Below, one piece after another: positions 41,989 to 50,811 of a stretch of 64,000 nucleotides of DNA. The DNA is from Streptomyces pyxinae (GTDB lineage Bacteria; Actinomycetota; Actinomycetes; Streptomycetales; Streptomycetaceae). Made by a program: the position numbers and the translations under genes. Every line of letters begins with the position of its first letter. Position 1 is the first letter of the stretch. Below the pieces are notes generated by a model that saw only the letters and a program-made list of their open reading frames with translations, made no database searches and had not been told where the DNA came from. The DNA lies in contig NZ_JANUGQ010000016.1 of NCBI RefSeq assembly GCF_024756275.1, forward strand, positions 111,679 to 175,678. Reading direction: 5' to 3'.

Positions 41989-43569
41989 TCAGCTCCAGAA
42001 GGTCTTGCGGCGCTCCCGGAGGGCCGGGAAGGAGTCCAGGTCCGGCACGGTCCAGCCGTCGAGGTCGTACTCCTCCAGGCACTTCTCGGCGAAGCCCCGG
42101 TAGGTGTCCAACTGGCCGGTGGCCTGCTGGACCTGGAAGATGTCGGTGCGCACCTGCTCGTGGTTGCCGGAGTAGTTGCGCTCGTACAGCTCGTGCCGGC
42201 CGCCGAACTCCGAACCCACCGCGTCCCACAGCAGTTTCATCAGCTTGACCCGGCTGACCGAGTCGTAGCCGTTGGAGCCCCGGACATAGGTGTCCAGATA
42301 GGGGCGGATCTCGGGGTTGGCGAAGTCCTCGGCACTGGAGTTCACATAGATCAGGCCGCTGGCCACGTCCTGCATGATGATCTCCTTGATGCGCGGATAG
42401 CCGAGAGTCATGAACCAGCGGTAGGCCATGCCGTATTCGAGCCGCGGCAGCAGGGCGCCGTTCTTCCACTCCTGCGGATTGCGGGCGGCGGCGTCGGTCA
42501 GCGCCCAGAACATGTTCCGCCAGGCCAGGATCTCCCCGATCCGGGACTGGATGCCCCGGAAGTCCTTGCTCCCGGTCATCTCCACCGCCTTGAGCATCAG
42601 CCCCGCGATGAAGTCGATCTTCACGGCCAGCCGGATGGCGCCGTGGAAGGTGAGCCGCTCCATGAAACCGGACTGCGGCGCGAAGTTGTTGACCCGGTCG
42701 GCGTCCCCGTAGAGGAAGACGTTCTCCCAGGGGATGAGCACCTTGTCCAGCACGAAGATGGTGTCGTTCTCGTCCAGCCGGCTGGAGAGCGGATAGTCGA
42801 ACGGGCTGCCCATCACGGCCGCGTTGGCGGCGTACGAGGGCCGGCAGATGAGCTTCAGCCCCGGCGACCCCATCGGCAGGGTGGCGACCAGGGCGAACTT
42901 CTTGTCCTTGAGCGGGAGTCCGTAGTGCGAGATGAAGTTGTAGTGGGTGATGGCCGAGCCGGTGGCCACCACCTTGGCGCCGGAGACGACCAGCCCGGCG
43001 TCGGTCTCCTTCTCCACGTGCACGAAGACGTCCTGCACCTGCTCGGTCGGCAGATGCCGGTCGACCGGCGGGTGGATGATCGCGTGGTTCCAGAAGAGCA
43101 CCTTCTCCTGGGACTCCCGGTACCAGCGCCGGGCGTTGTCCTCGAACGGCGCGTAGTAGTCGCTGTTGGCGCCCAGGGTGCCGAGGAACGCGGCCTTGTA
43201 GTCGGGGCTGCGGCCCATCCAGCCGTACGTCATCCTCGCCCACTCCGCGATCGCCTCCCGGTCCGCCACCAGGTCGGCGACGCTGTGCGGGGTGCGGAAG
43301 AAGGAGTGGGTGAAGCCGCCGCCGCTGTCGGTGGCCGTGGTCAGCACCTCCCGCTTGGCCGGGTCGTGCAGCGCGTTGTAGAGCCGCGCCGTCATCAGCG
43401 CCGAGTTGCGGAAAGCGGGGTGGGCGGTGACGTCCTTGACCCGCTCGCCGTAGAGATAGATCGCCCGGTCGTCGCGGAGGCTCTCCAGATACTCGTCGCC
43501 GGTCAGCGGCCGGGTCGCCGCCGTCCCGGAGTCGCCGGCCGCCGGGTCGCCGTGCTCTCGCGTCGTCAT
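41989..43569 (-). CDS. hpaB: HpaB-type FADH2-dependent aromatic 3-hydroxylase
   Basis: 526 residues of the 4-hydroxyphenylacetate 3-monooxygenase large-component family. Features are RPLTGDEYLESLRDDRAIYL and VKDVTAHPAFRNSA at the N-terminus, DRHLPTEQVQDVFVHVEKET, the flavin-side AKVVATGSAITHYNFI, and VLIPWENVFLYGD. It hydroxylates a phenol ortho to the OH using reduced flavin from the reductase encoded just upstream (84-base gap). In this cluster a probable substrate is 3,4-AHBA or a derivative, matching the ring hydroxylation needed before O-methylation in cremeomycin-type pathways. It converges with the Ada-like gene, 45 bases apart. Confidence 0.93.
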   Translation of the reverse strand: MTTREHGDPAAGDSGTAATRPLTGDEYLESLRDDRAIYLYGERVKDVTAHPAFRNSALMTARLYNALHDPAKREVLTTATDSGGGFTHSFFRTPHSVADLVADREAIAEWARMTYGWMGRSPDYKAAFLGTLGANSDYYAPFEDNARRWYRESQEKVLFWNHAIIHPPVDRHLPTEQVQDVFVHVEKETDAGLVVSGAKVVATGSAITHYNFISHYGLPLKDKKFALVATLPMGSPGLKLICRPSYAANAAVMGSPFDYPLSSRLDENDTIFVLDKVLIPWENVFLYGDADRVNNFAPQSGFMERLTFHGAIRLAVKIDFIAGLMLKAVEMTGSKDFRGIQSRIGEILAWRNMFWALTDAAARNPQEWKNGALLPRLEYGMAYRWFMTLGYPRIKEIIMQDVASGLIYVNSSAEDFANPEIRPYLDTYVRGSNGYDSVSRVKLMKLLWDAVGSEFGGRHELYERNYSGNHEQVRTDIFQVQQATGQLDTYRGFAEKCLEEYDLDGWTVPDLDSFPALRERRKTFWS

Positions 43570-43652
43570 GTCCTCGTCCGTCCTTCCACGGTCGATGGCC
43601 CCGCCGGGCCCGCCCCGGATCCGGATGCGGGGCCGCGCGGCCGTACGGGGGT

Positions 43653-44228
43653 TCAGGCGTGGCTGCCCGCGGCGGGCGGGACGCCGAAGTGATGGGCCCA
43701 GCCGTGCGCCGGGCCGTCCAGCGACCCGGTCCAGGCGATGCCGTCGGCGGGCCGGCGGTGGGGACTGAGCACCCCGGAGTGGAAGACCAGCGGATCGCCG
43801 CCGGGGGCGTCGAACCGCACCACCTCGCCCAGGTGCAGCACATGGTCCCCGCCCGGGTACGCGGCCCAGGGCCGGCAGGAGAAGTACGCGACCGCGCCCG
43901 CCAGGCGCGCCGCCTCCGGGTCGCCCTCCCAGCGCACCTCCGCGAGCCGGGCGTCCGGGACGCCCGCGAAGTGCAGCGCCAGTTCCCGCTGGCCGGCCGC
44001 CAGCACATTCACCCCGAACGGGCCTCCGGCGCCGAGCCGTTGGCAGACCCTGCTGCGGCGGTCCAGGGAGACCAGCACCAGCGGAGGGTCCAGCGAGACC
44101 GAGGCGAACGAGCTGACCGTGGCGCCGTGCACCGAGACCCCGTCGCTGGTGGTCACCACGGTCACTCCGGAGGCGAACTGGCCCAGACAGGTGCGCAGGG
44201 CGCGCTGCTCACGGCTCGGGGAAGTCAA
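43653..44228 (-). CDS. Flavin reductase (HpaC-like) partner of the HpaB hydroxylase
   Basis: 191 residues of the flavin-reductase-like domain family: REQRALRTCLGQFASGVTVV, HGATVSSFASVSLDPPLVLV, then PFGVNVLAAGQRELALHFAG and HVLHLGEVV. It supplies FADH2/FMNH2 to the HpaB component. The best start is TTG at 44228, because GAGGAGGGA lies 9 bases before it and the domain begins at once; upstream in-frame codons look non-coding. A five-unit 10-base repeat sits directly upstream of the ribosome-binding site. A two-gene operon with hpaB. Confidence 0.88.
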   Translation of the reverse strand: MTSPSREQRALRTCLGQFASGVTVVTTSDGVSVHGATVSSFASVSLDPPLVLVSLDRRSRVCQRLGAGGPFGVNVLAAGQRELALHFAGVPDARLAEVRWEGDPEAARLAGAVAYFSCRPWAAYPGGDHVLHLGEVVRFDAPGGDPLVFHSGVLSPHRRPADGIAWTGSLDGPAHGWAHHFGVPPAAGSHA

Positions 44229-44244
44229 CGGAGAGTCCCTCCTC

Positions 44245-44290
44245 GGCGGAGAACGGCGGAGAACAGTGGAGAACGGCGGAGAACGGCGGG
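44245..44290. repeat. 10-base tandem repeat GGCGGAGAAC in the flavin-reductase leader
   Basis: Units GGCGGAGAAC, GGCGGAGAAC, AGTGGAGAAC, GGCGGAGAAC and a partial GGCGGGA run with an exact 10-base period. They sit immediately upstream of the Shine-Dalgarno of the HpaC/HpaB operon. One repeat per helical turn suggests a regulator-binding array. Confidence 0.75.
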
Positions 44291-44506
44291 AGTGCAGCCC
44301 GGTCGGACCCGCGCGGGACGCGTGCGGGAAAGGCGGCGGGCGGCGGACGGACGACAGAAGGCAGGCGAAAATCGGGCAGGAAATCGCATTGGCGCGCGGA
44401 AGTCTCCGGAAAGGAACATATGCTCGTCCGGACGGCATCGCACGGTGATTGTCCCAGTCGCCGCTGAAGGACTGGTACAGGGGAAAATCACTGGTTCTGT
44501 GGGTGC

Positions 44507-44536
44507 TTGACGAATATTGGCTCCGGGTCCTAGCTT
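44507..44536 (+). promoter_or_regulatory. Sigma70-type promoter TTGACG-18-TAGCTT for the O-methyltransferase operon
   Basis: TTGACG (44507-44512) and TAGCTT (44531-44536) are separated by 18 bases in a locally AT-richer segment, the best HrdB-like promoter seen in the window. Transcription would start near 44543, leaving a leader of about 170 bases before the ATG at 44717. The rest of the 488-base divergent gap (44229-44716) holds the 10-base repeat array and the opposite promoter. Confidence 0.65.
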
Positions 44537-44716
44537 TTCGCAGCGAGGGCGCTATCCGGCCAACGGGTTTCTCGTGGGGTTCGGCGGTTCGGTCGGCGTT
44601 CCGCGCTGGTCACAGGGGGAGTCTCGGAGGTGCGGGCCGTCGCGCCGGCCGTCCGGTATTCCCCGCCGTCCCACATCGCGGGTACTGGCCCACGTACTGG
44701 CCCAGGGGGGTTGCAC

Positions 44717-45379
44717 ATGCGTATTCAGGTCGATGTGAACGAGGCCATGCAGGATTATGTGGCCGACATTTCGCTGCGTGAGCCGGATGTGCTCAAGGAG
44801 CTCCGGCACCGCACGTCGGAGCTCCCGCTGGCGCTCATGCAGATATCTCCCGAGCAGGGTCAGTTCCTCTCGCTGCTGGTGAAGGCGCTCGGGGTCCGGA
44901 AGGCGGTGGAGGTCGGCGTCTTCACCGGTTACAGCCTGCTGTCCACCGCGCTGGCCCTGCCCGCGGACGGCCGGGTGGTGGCCCTGGACGTCAGCGAGGA
45001 GTGGACGGACATCGCCCGTGAGTTCGCCGGGCGGGCGGGGGTCGCCGACCGGATCGACCTGCGGGTCGGGGACGCCCGGCAGTCCCTGGACGCGCTGCTC
45101 GCGGAGGACGGCGAAGCCGGCTCGTACGACTTCTTCTTCATCGACGCCGACAAGGAGAACTACGCGGCGTACTACGAGGCGGGCCTGAAGCTGCTCCGCC
45201 CCGGGGGCCTGATCGTCGTCGACAACGTGCTCTGGCACGGCGCGGTGCTGGACGAGAGCCAGCAGGACTCGGAGACCACCGCGCTGCGCGCCTTCAACGC
45301 CAAGGTGCGCGACGACAAGCGGGTGGACCTCAGCGTGGTGCCGTACGCGGACGGGCTGACCTTCGCGCTCAAGCGCTGA
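44717..45379 (+). CDS. CCoAOMT-type SAM-dependent O-methyltransferase
   Basis: 220 residues of the caffeoyl-CoA/catechol O-methyltransferase family. Features are TSELPLALMQISPEQGQFLS, the SAM motif AVEVGVFTGYSLLSTALALP, the acidic VVALDVSEEW, the metal-binding FFFIDADKENYAAYYEAGL and GLIVVDNVLWHG. Such enzymes methylate one OH of vicinal diphenols with Mg2+. The product of the HpaB hydroxylase, or a CoA ester of it, is a logical substrate. ATG at 44717 fits the family N-terminus. A strong promoter lies upstream. Confidence 0.92.
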   Translation: MRIQVDVNEAMQDYVADISLREPDVLKELRHRTSELPLALMQISPEQGQFLSLLVKALGVRKAVEVGVFTGYSLLSTALALPADGRVVALDVSEEWTDIAREFAGRAGVADRIDLRVGDARQSLDALLAEDGEAGSYDFFFIDADKENYAAYYEAGLKLLRPGGLIVVDNVLWHGAVLDESQQDSETTALRAFNAKVRDDKRVDLSVVPYADGLTFALKR

Positions 45380-45818
45380 CGGTCCCGCCTCCGCCGCCCC
45401 TCGCGCGCACCGGCCCGGGGGACCGGGCGCCGGCGGGCGGCGCGGGCGCCGTGTCTACACGTGTTACCACCGCCCGTACGTCCCGTGTACCCCGTCCGCT
45501 CCGGTGGCCGCCACCGACCGCGTCCACCCCGGCACCCGTCCTGTCCGGCCGCCCGGCGGTACGCGCTCCACGGCACGCACTCCGCCGGTACGCACCCCGG
45601 CGGAGCCCCGCCCCGGCGCGATTCTTCCCCGGTGCCGTCCGCCCCGACGCCGTTCACCCCGGCGTTTCCCGCCTCCGGCCGGTTCCCGCCCCGGCCGCCT
45701 CTCGCCTCCGGCCGTGTCCGCTCCGGCCGCCCGGGGCCGCCGGTTCCGGCGGTCCATCAGCAACTGCCCCATTCAACGCACCTGTTCAGGTCAGGTGCCG
45801 GCACAAGAAGGTACGACC
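45380..45818. other. 439-base intergenic region before the first oxidase
   Basis: Long spacer, very C-rich from 45480 to 45780 and without a supported gene. An inverted element (TCTACACGTGTTACC, with ACACGTGT palindrome) lies near 45453-45467 and could be an operator. Promoter elements for the oxidase operon are expected here but were not clearly seen. Confidence 0.4.
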
Positions 45819-47519
45819 ATGGCACAGAAACCGGCGGGCATGGGCCGCCGCCACCTCCTCGTCCGCGCCGTGGGAGCCGCCGGTGCCGGTGGCGCCGCGG
45901 CGCTCGGGCTGCCCGGCTCCGCCGGCGCGGCGCCGGCGGACGACGCCACCGAGGCAGCGACCCGCACCACGGGCTCGCAGAGCATCGTCACCCCGGCCGA
46001 CCAGCAGTACCCCGACCTCGTACGGGCCCTCAACGCGCGGTACGTCGCCAAGCCCGAGTCGGTCCGGGTGGTGGACCACCCCAGCCAGGTGGCCGGGGTC
46101 GTCGCGGAGGCGGTGAAGAACAACAAGCGGCTCACCGTCCGCAGCGGCGGACACTGCCTGGAGGACTTCGTCTACAACCCCACCACGCAGATCGTCCTCG
46201 ACCTCTCGCAGATGAACGCGATCTCCTACGACGCCAAGCTCAACGCCATCGCCATCGAGGCGGGCGCCAACCTGCTGGACGTCTACGAGAAGCTCTACGC
46301 CACCTGGGGCGTGACCATACCCGGCGGCATCTGCTACTCGGTGGGCATCGGCGGTCACGTCTGCGGCGGCGGCTGGGGCATGCTGGTCCGCCGCGAGGGG
46401 CTGGTGGTGGACCACCTGCACGCGGTGGAGGTGGTGACCGTGGCGGCCGACGGGTCGGTGAAGACCGTTGTGGCCACCCGGGAGGCCAACGACCCGCACC
46501 GCGAGCTGTGGTGGGCCCACACCGGCGGCGGCGGGGGCAGCTTCGGCGTCGTCACCCGCTACTTCTTCCGCTCGCCCGGCGCCACCGGCACCGACCCGCG
46601 CAAGCTGCTGCCCAAGCCGCCCGGCGAGGTGCTGATGAGCGCCGTCTCCTGGGCGTGGGCCGATCTCACCAAGGAGGAGTTCATCCGCCTGGTGCAGAAC
46701 TACGCGAGCTGGCACGCCGCCAACAGCAAGCCGGACGACCCCGAGCGGTACCTCGCCAGCTTCCTGCTGCTCAACCACCGCTCCAACGGCCAGATCGGCC
46801 TGGTCACCCAGGTGGACGCGGGGGCGCCCAACGCCCAGAAGATGCTGGACCTCTACCTGGCCCACATGAACTCGGGCATCACCACCCCGCAGGCGGCGCT
46901 GACCAACCGGATGGGCGACCTCAGCCCGATGCCGCAGTTCGCCGCGCCGCGCCGGCTGCCCTGGCTCCAGGCCACCCGGTACGCGGGCACCACCAACCCG
47001 CTGCTCAACGACCCGACGCTGCGGGCCGAGTACAAGTCGGCGTACATGCGGGCCAACTTCCCGGTGGCGCAGGCCGCCGCGCTCTACAAGCACCTCACCC
47101 GCACCGACATCGACAACCCGAAGATCAACATCCAGCTCACGCCCTACGGTGGCAGGACGGCGGCGGTGGGCGAGTCGGACACCGCGGCCCCGCACCGGAG
47201 CGCGATCTTCAAGATGCTCTGGTCCGTCCTCTGGGACGACGCGGCGGACGACGCCAAGTACATCGCCTGGACCCGGCAGAGCTACGCGGAGACCTACGCC
47301 GACACCGGCGGCGTCCCGGTCCCCAACAACGTCACCGACGGCTGCTACATCAACTACCCGGACGCCGACCTCAACGACCCGGCGTACAACAAGTCGTCGG
47401 TGCCCTGGTCCACGCTCTACTTCAAGGGCGGCTACCCGCGGCTCCAGAAGGTGAAGGCGGCGTACGACCCGAAGAACTTCTTCCGGCACCGCCAGTCCGT
47501 GGAACTGCCCGGCTCCTGA
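45819..47519 (+). CDS. Tat-exported bicovalent berberine-bridge-type FAD oxidase (1)
   Basis: 566 residues. A twin-arginine signal, GRRHLLVRAVGAAGAGG, ends near the Ala-rich APA site. The VAO/BBE FAD domain has the His of RSGGHCLEDF and the Cys of PGGICYSVGIGGH, the pair that links FAD at two points. The C-terminal domain carries the BBE motif KAAYDPKNFFRHRQSV (usual form YDP.N.F). It should oxidise alcohols, phenols or C-H next to heteroatoms with O2, outside the membrane. ATG at 45819 has AAGAAGG upstream. It is paralogous to the next gene, so a duplication. Confidence 0.92.
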   Translation: MAQKPAGMGRRHLLVRAVGAAGAGGAAALGLPGSAGAAPADDATEAATRTTGSQSIVTPADQQYPDLVRALNARYVAKPESVRVVDHPSQVAGVVAEAVKNNKRLTVRSGGHCLEDFVYNPTTQIVLDLSQMNAISYDAKLNAIAIEAGANLLDVYEKLYATWGVTIPGGICYSVGIGGHVCGGGWGMLVRREGLVVDHLHAVEVVTVAADGSVKTVVATREANDPHRELWWAHTGGGGGSFGVVTRYFFRSPGATGTDPRKLLPKPPGEVLMSAVSWAWADLTKEEFIRLVQNYASWHAANSKPDDPERYLASFLLLNHRSNGQIGLVTQVDAGAPNAQKMLDLYLAHMNSGITTPQAALTNRMGDLSPMPQFAAPRRLPWLQATRYAGTTNPLLNDPTLRAEYKSAYMRANFPVAQAAALYKHLTRTDIDNPKINIQLTPYGGRTAAVGESDTAAPHRSAIFKMLWSVLWDDAADDAKYIAWTRQSYAETYADTGGVPVPNNVTDGCYINYPDADLNDPAYNKSSVPWSTLYFKGGYPRLQKVKAAYDPKNFFRHRQSVELPGS

Positions 47520-47596
47520 GCCCAGTTCCTGAACCCGGCTCCTGAGCCCGTACGTCCGTCCCACATACCCCGCACATCCCGCACATCCCGTTGTCC

Positions 47597-47627
47597 CGCG
47601 CCCCGGACCGACCCGGTCCGGGGCGCG
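47597..47627 (+). terminator. Hairpin terminator between the two oxidase genes
   Basis: CGCGCCCCGGACC (47597-47609) pairs perfectly with GGTCCGGGGCGCG (47615-47627) around a GACCC loop. It lies 78 bases after the first oxidase stop, implying that the second oxidase has its own promoter in the remaining 180 bases. Confidence 0.75.
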
Positions 47628-47805
47628 CGCCGTTCCCGTTCCCGTTCCCGGGCGGAGGCGCGGTCCGGCCCGCGCGCGTACGGTTCCCGGTTTCGAGCGC
47701 AACTCTCCGAGTGCCCCGGTGCCGCCCGGGTCCCTAGCGTGATCGATGACGGCGCCGGCCACCCGCCGGTGTCACCCGCAGGGCCGAGGCGAGGAGTTCG
47801 GGACG

Positions 47806-49494
47806 ATGCGACAGGACGGCGACGGTATGCGGCGACGGAACTTCCTCGCCGGGAGCGCCGCGGCCGGCGGTGCCGCGCTGGTGGCGGGCGGGGCCGTACC
47901 GGCGGCGGCAGCGGTCGCCGGGGCCGCCGACGAGACCACCGGGGCGGAACCCGTCACCGTGGTCACCCCGGCCGACAAGCGCTACCCGGACCTGGTGCGC
48001 GGCTGGAACCAGCGCTGGGTCGCCAGGCCCGAGATGGTCTGTCTGGCCGAGACCACCGCCCAGGTGGCCCAGGTGGTGCAGAAGGCGGTCAGCACCGGCA
48101 AGCGCCTCACCGTGCGCGGCGGCGGCCACTGCTGGGAGGACTGGGTCTTCAACCCCGAGGTCCGGGTCATCCTCGACATGACCAAGATGAACGAGGTCTA
48201 CTACGACCCCCGGATGAACGCCATCGCGGTCGAGGCGGGCAGCCAGCTGCTCAATGTGTACGAGCGGATGTACCGCACCTGGGGCGTGGTCGTCCCGGGC
48301 GGGATGTGCTTCCAGGTCGGCGCGGGCGGTCATGTCAGCGGTGGCGGCTGGGGGTTGCTCTGCCGCCAGCTGGGGCTGGTGGTCGACCATCTGTACGGCG
48401 TCGAGGTGGTGACCGTGGCGGCCGACGGGACGGTGCGGACCGTCGTGGCCACCCGGGAGGCCAACGACCCGCACCGCGAGCTGTGGTGGGCCCACACCGG
48501 TGGCGGTGGCGGCAACTTCGGTGTCATCACCCGCTTCTGGTTCCGCTCGCCCGGCGCGACCGGCACCGACCCCGCCGCCCTGCTGCCGCAGCCGCCCGCC
48601 GAGGTGCTGGTCAGCGCGGTCGCCTGGCCGTGGGCCGAGATGACCCGGGAGCGCTTCGGCCGGCTGGTCCGCAACTACGGCGAGTGGCACGCCCGCAACC
48701 TCAGGCCGGGCACCCCCAACGACAACCTGGTCAGCATGCTGTCGCTCAACCACCGCTCCAACGGCCAGATCGGCCTGGTGACCCAGGTGGACGCCACCGT
48801 GCCCGGCGCCGACAAGCTGCTCGCCGACTTCCTCGCGGCGATGACGGCCGGGCTGGGCGTCAAGCACGAGCCGCTGACCGCGCCCATGGGCGAGCTGCCC
48901 GCGATGGCGGAGTTCGCCGAGCCGCGCCGGATGCCCTGGCTCCAGTCCGCGCGCTTCCTCGGCACCACCAACCCGACCCTCAACGACCCCAGTCTCAAGG
49001 GTGACTTCAAGTCCTCGTACTACCGCACCGCGATGCCCGAGACCCATGTCGACGAGTTCTACCGCCACCTCACCCGGACCGACCTGAACAACCCCACCGC
49101 CTCGGTGATGCTCAGCTCCTTCGGCGGCAAGGTCAACGCGGTGGCCCCGGACGCCACCGCCTCGGCGCACCGGGGCGCGGCCTTCAAGGCGGCCTGGATG
49201 ATCTGGTGGACCGACCCGGCGGACGAGGCCGGTTGTCTCTCCTGGCTGCGGCAGTTCTTCCACGGGGTGTACGCCGGGACCGGCGGGGTGCCGGTGCCGG
49301 ACGCCGTCACCGACGGCTGCTACGTCAACTACCCGGACATCGACCTCCACGACCCGGCGTACAACAAGTCGAACGTGCCCTGGTACACGCTCTACTACAA
49401 GAACAACTACCCCCGGCTCCAGCGGGTGAAGGCCGCCTACGACCCGAAGAACGTCTTCCGGCACAGCCAGTCCGTCCGGCTGCCGAACGCATGA
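47806..49494 (+). CDS. Tat-exported bicovalent berberine-bridge-type FAD oxidase (2)
   Basis: 562 residues, colinear with the first oxidase. The Tat signal is RRRNFLAGSAAAGGAALVAG. FAD anchors are the His of RGGGHCWEDW and the Cys of PGGMCFQVGAGGH. The end motif is KAAYDPKNVFRHSQSV. Long blocks are identical to paralogue 1 (for example ATREANDPHRELWWAHTGGG), showing recent duplication with divergence in the substrate half. ATG at 47806 has GAGGAG upstream. The stop overlaps the MFS start (ATGA), so an oxidase-exporter pair: the substrate may be exported and then oxidised outside. Confidence 0.92.
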   Translation: MRQDGDGMRRRNFLAGSAAAGGAALVAGGAVPAAAAVAGAADETTGAEPVTVVTPADKRYPDLVRGWNQRWVARPEMVCLAETTAQVAQVVQKAVSTGKRLTVRGGGHCWEDWVFNPEVRVILDMTKMNEVYYDPRMNAIAVEAGSQLLNVYERMYRTWGVVVPGGMCFQVGAGGHVSGGGWGLLCRQLGLVVDHLYGVEVVTVAADGTVRTVVATREANDPHRELWWAHTGGGGGNFGVITRFWFRSPGATGTDPAALLPQPPAEVLVSAVAWPWAEMTRERFGRLVRNYGEWHARNLRPGTPNDNLVSMLSLNHRSNGQIGLVTQVDATVPGADKLLADFLAAMTAGLGVKHEPLTAPMGELPAMAEFAEPRRMPWLQSARFLGTTNPTLNDPSLKGDFKSSYYRTAMPETHVDEFYRHLTRTDLNNPTASVMLSSFGGKVNAVAPDATASAHRGAAFKAAWMIWWTDPADEAGCLSWLRQFFHGVYAGTGGVPVPDAVTDGCYVNYPDIDLHDPAYNKSNVPWYTLYYKNNYPRLQRVKAAYDPKNVFRHSQSVRLPNA

Positions 49495-50735
49495 CGGCGG
49501 GTCCGGAACCCGGCAAGGCCCACGGCGCCCGGCCCGTCCCCGCCTCCCGGCGGGGCGGCTGGGCCGCCGTGGTCCCGGTGGCGCTCGGCTCCTTCGTCCT
49601 GGTCCTCTCCGAGCTGCTGCCGGTCGGCGCGCTCACCGCCATCGGCAGGGACCTGTCCGTCTCGACCGGCTCCACCGGACTGCTGGTGGTCGCCCCCGGC
49701 CTGGCGGCGGCGGTGGCGGCCCCGGTGCTCACCGTCGCCTCCGGCCGGCTCGACCGGCGCTGGGTGCTGTGGGCGCTGGCCGGGCTGACCGCCCTCGCCG
49801 ATCTGCTCTGCGCGGTGGCGCCGAATCTGCCCGTGATGCTGGCCGGACGGGTGCTGCTGGGCGTGGCGCTGGGCGGCTTCTGGGCGGTGGGCGCCGCGGT
49901 GGCGCCCCGGCTGGTGGCGCCCGGCTCGGCCCACCGCGCCACCGCCCTGGTGATGGGCGGCATCTCGGTGGGCACCGTGGCGAGCCTGCCGCTGGCCGCG
50001 CTGGCCGGCGGCAGCACCGGCTGGCGTACCGCGTTCTGGGCGGCCGGGGCGATGGCGCTGGTCGCGCTCGCCGCCCAGCTCCGCCTCCTGCCGCCGCTGC
50101 CCGCCGGACCGGTGCCCGCGGGCCGGGCGCTGGCGGCGGCGCTGACCGGCCGGGCCGCCAGGACCGGGCTGGCGGCCACCGCCCTGGTGTTCCTGGGCCA
50201 CTTCGCCGCGTACACCTATGTCGCCCCGTATCTGGAGCGGCACGCGGAGTACGGCTCCGACGCCGTGGCCTGGACCCTGCTGGCGTACGGGATCGCCGGG
50301 GTCGGCGGCACCTTCCTGGCCGGGCACACCCTGGGCCGCTCGGTGCCGGCCACGGTCGCGGGGGCCGCCGGGGCGCTGGCGGCGTCCACCGCCCTGCTGC
50401 CGCTCTGCGCGGGCTCCCCGGTGGCGGTGACGGCGCTGACACTCCTCTGGGGCGCCGCGTTCGGCGCGGTGCCGCTGAGCCTCCAGACCACCCTGACGCG
50501 GGCGGTGCCGACGGCGCCCGAGAGCGGGGCGGCCGTCTTCGTCACCACCGTGCAGCTGTCGCTGGCGAGCGGCTCGCTGCTCGGCGGGCTGGTGGCCGAC
50601 CGGCGGGGTGTCCTCGCCTGTCTGGTGGTGGGAGCGGTGCTTTCCGGCCTCTCGGTGGCGGTGACGGCGTACGCCGCCGGCCGGCGCGGGGGCCGGGCGA
50701 CCAGGGGGCAACAAGAGCAACAAACGGGGGTGTGA
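49491..50735 (+). CDS. MFS drug/metabolite exporter
   Basis: 414 residues with 12 predicted hydrophobic segments. Typical DHA1 features are LGSFVLVLSELLPVGALTAIG, the loop 2-3 motif VASGRLDRRWVLW, and LAGRVLLGVALGGFWAVGAA. It probably exports the cluster product or a precursor using the proton gradient. It is translationally coupled to the second Tat-exported oxidase by a 4-base overlap. It is followed by the cupin gene after 76 bases. Confidence 0.9.
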   Translation: MTAGPEPGKAHGARPVPASRRGGWAAVVPVALGSFVLVLSELLPVGALTAIGRDLSVSTGSTGLLVVAPGLAAAVAAPVLTVASGRLDRRWVLWALAGLTALADLLCAVAPNLPVMLAGRVLLGVALGGFWAVGAAVAPRLVAPGSAHRATALVMGGISVGTVASLPLAALAGGSTGWRTAFWAAGAMALVALAAQLRLLPPLPAGPVPAGRALAAALTGRAARTGLAATALVFLGHFAAYTYVAPYLERHAEYGSDAVAWTLLAYGIAGVGGTFLAGHTLGRSVPATVAGAAGALAASTALLPLCAGSPVAVTALTLLWGAAFGAVPLSLQTTLTRAVPTAPESGAAVFVTTVQLSLASGSLLGGLVADRRGVLACLVVGAVLSGLSVAVTAYAAGRRGGRATRGQQEQQTGV

Positions 50736-50811
50736 CGGCCCCGGGGCACGGGCGACGCTGGCCGGAACAGCTCGCCGGAGAGCCGGCCGGGCGCTGCCCC
50801 CTGGAGGAGAC

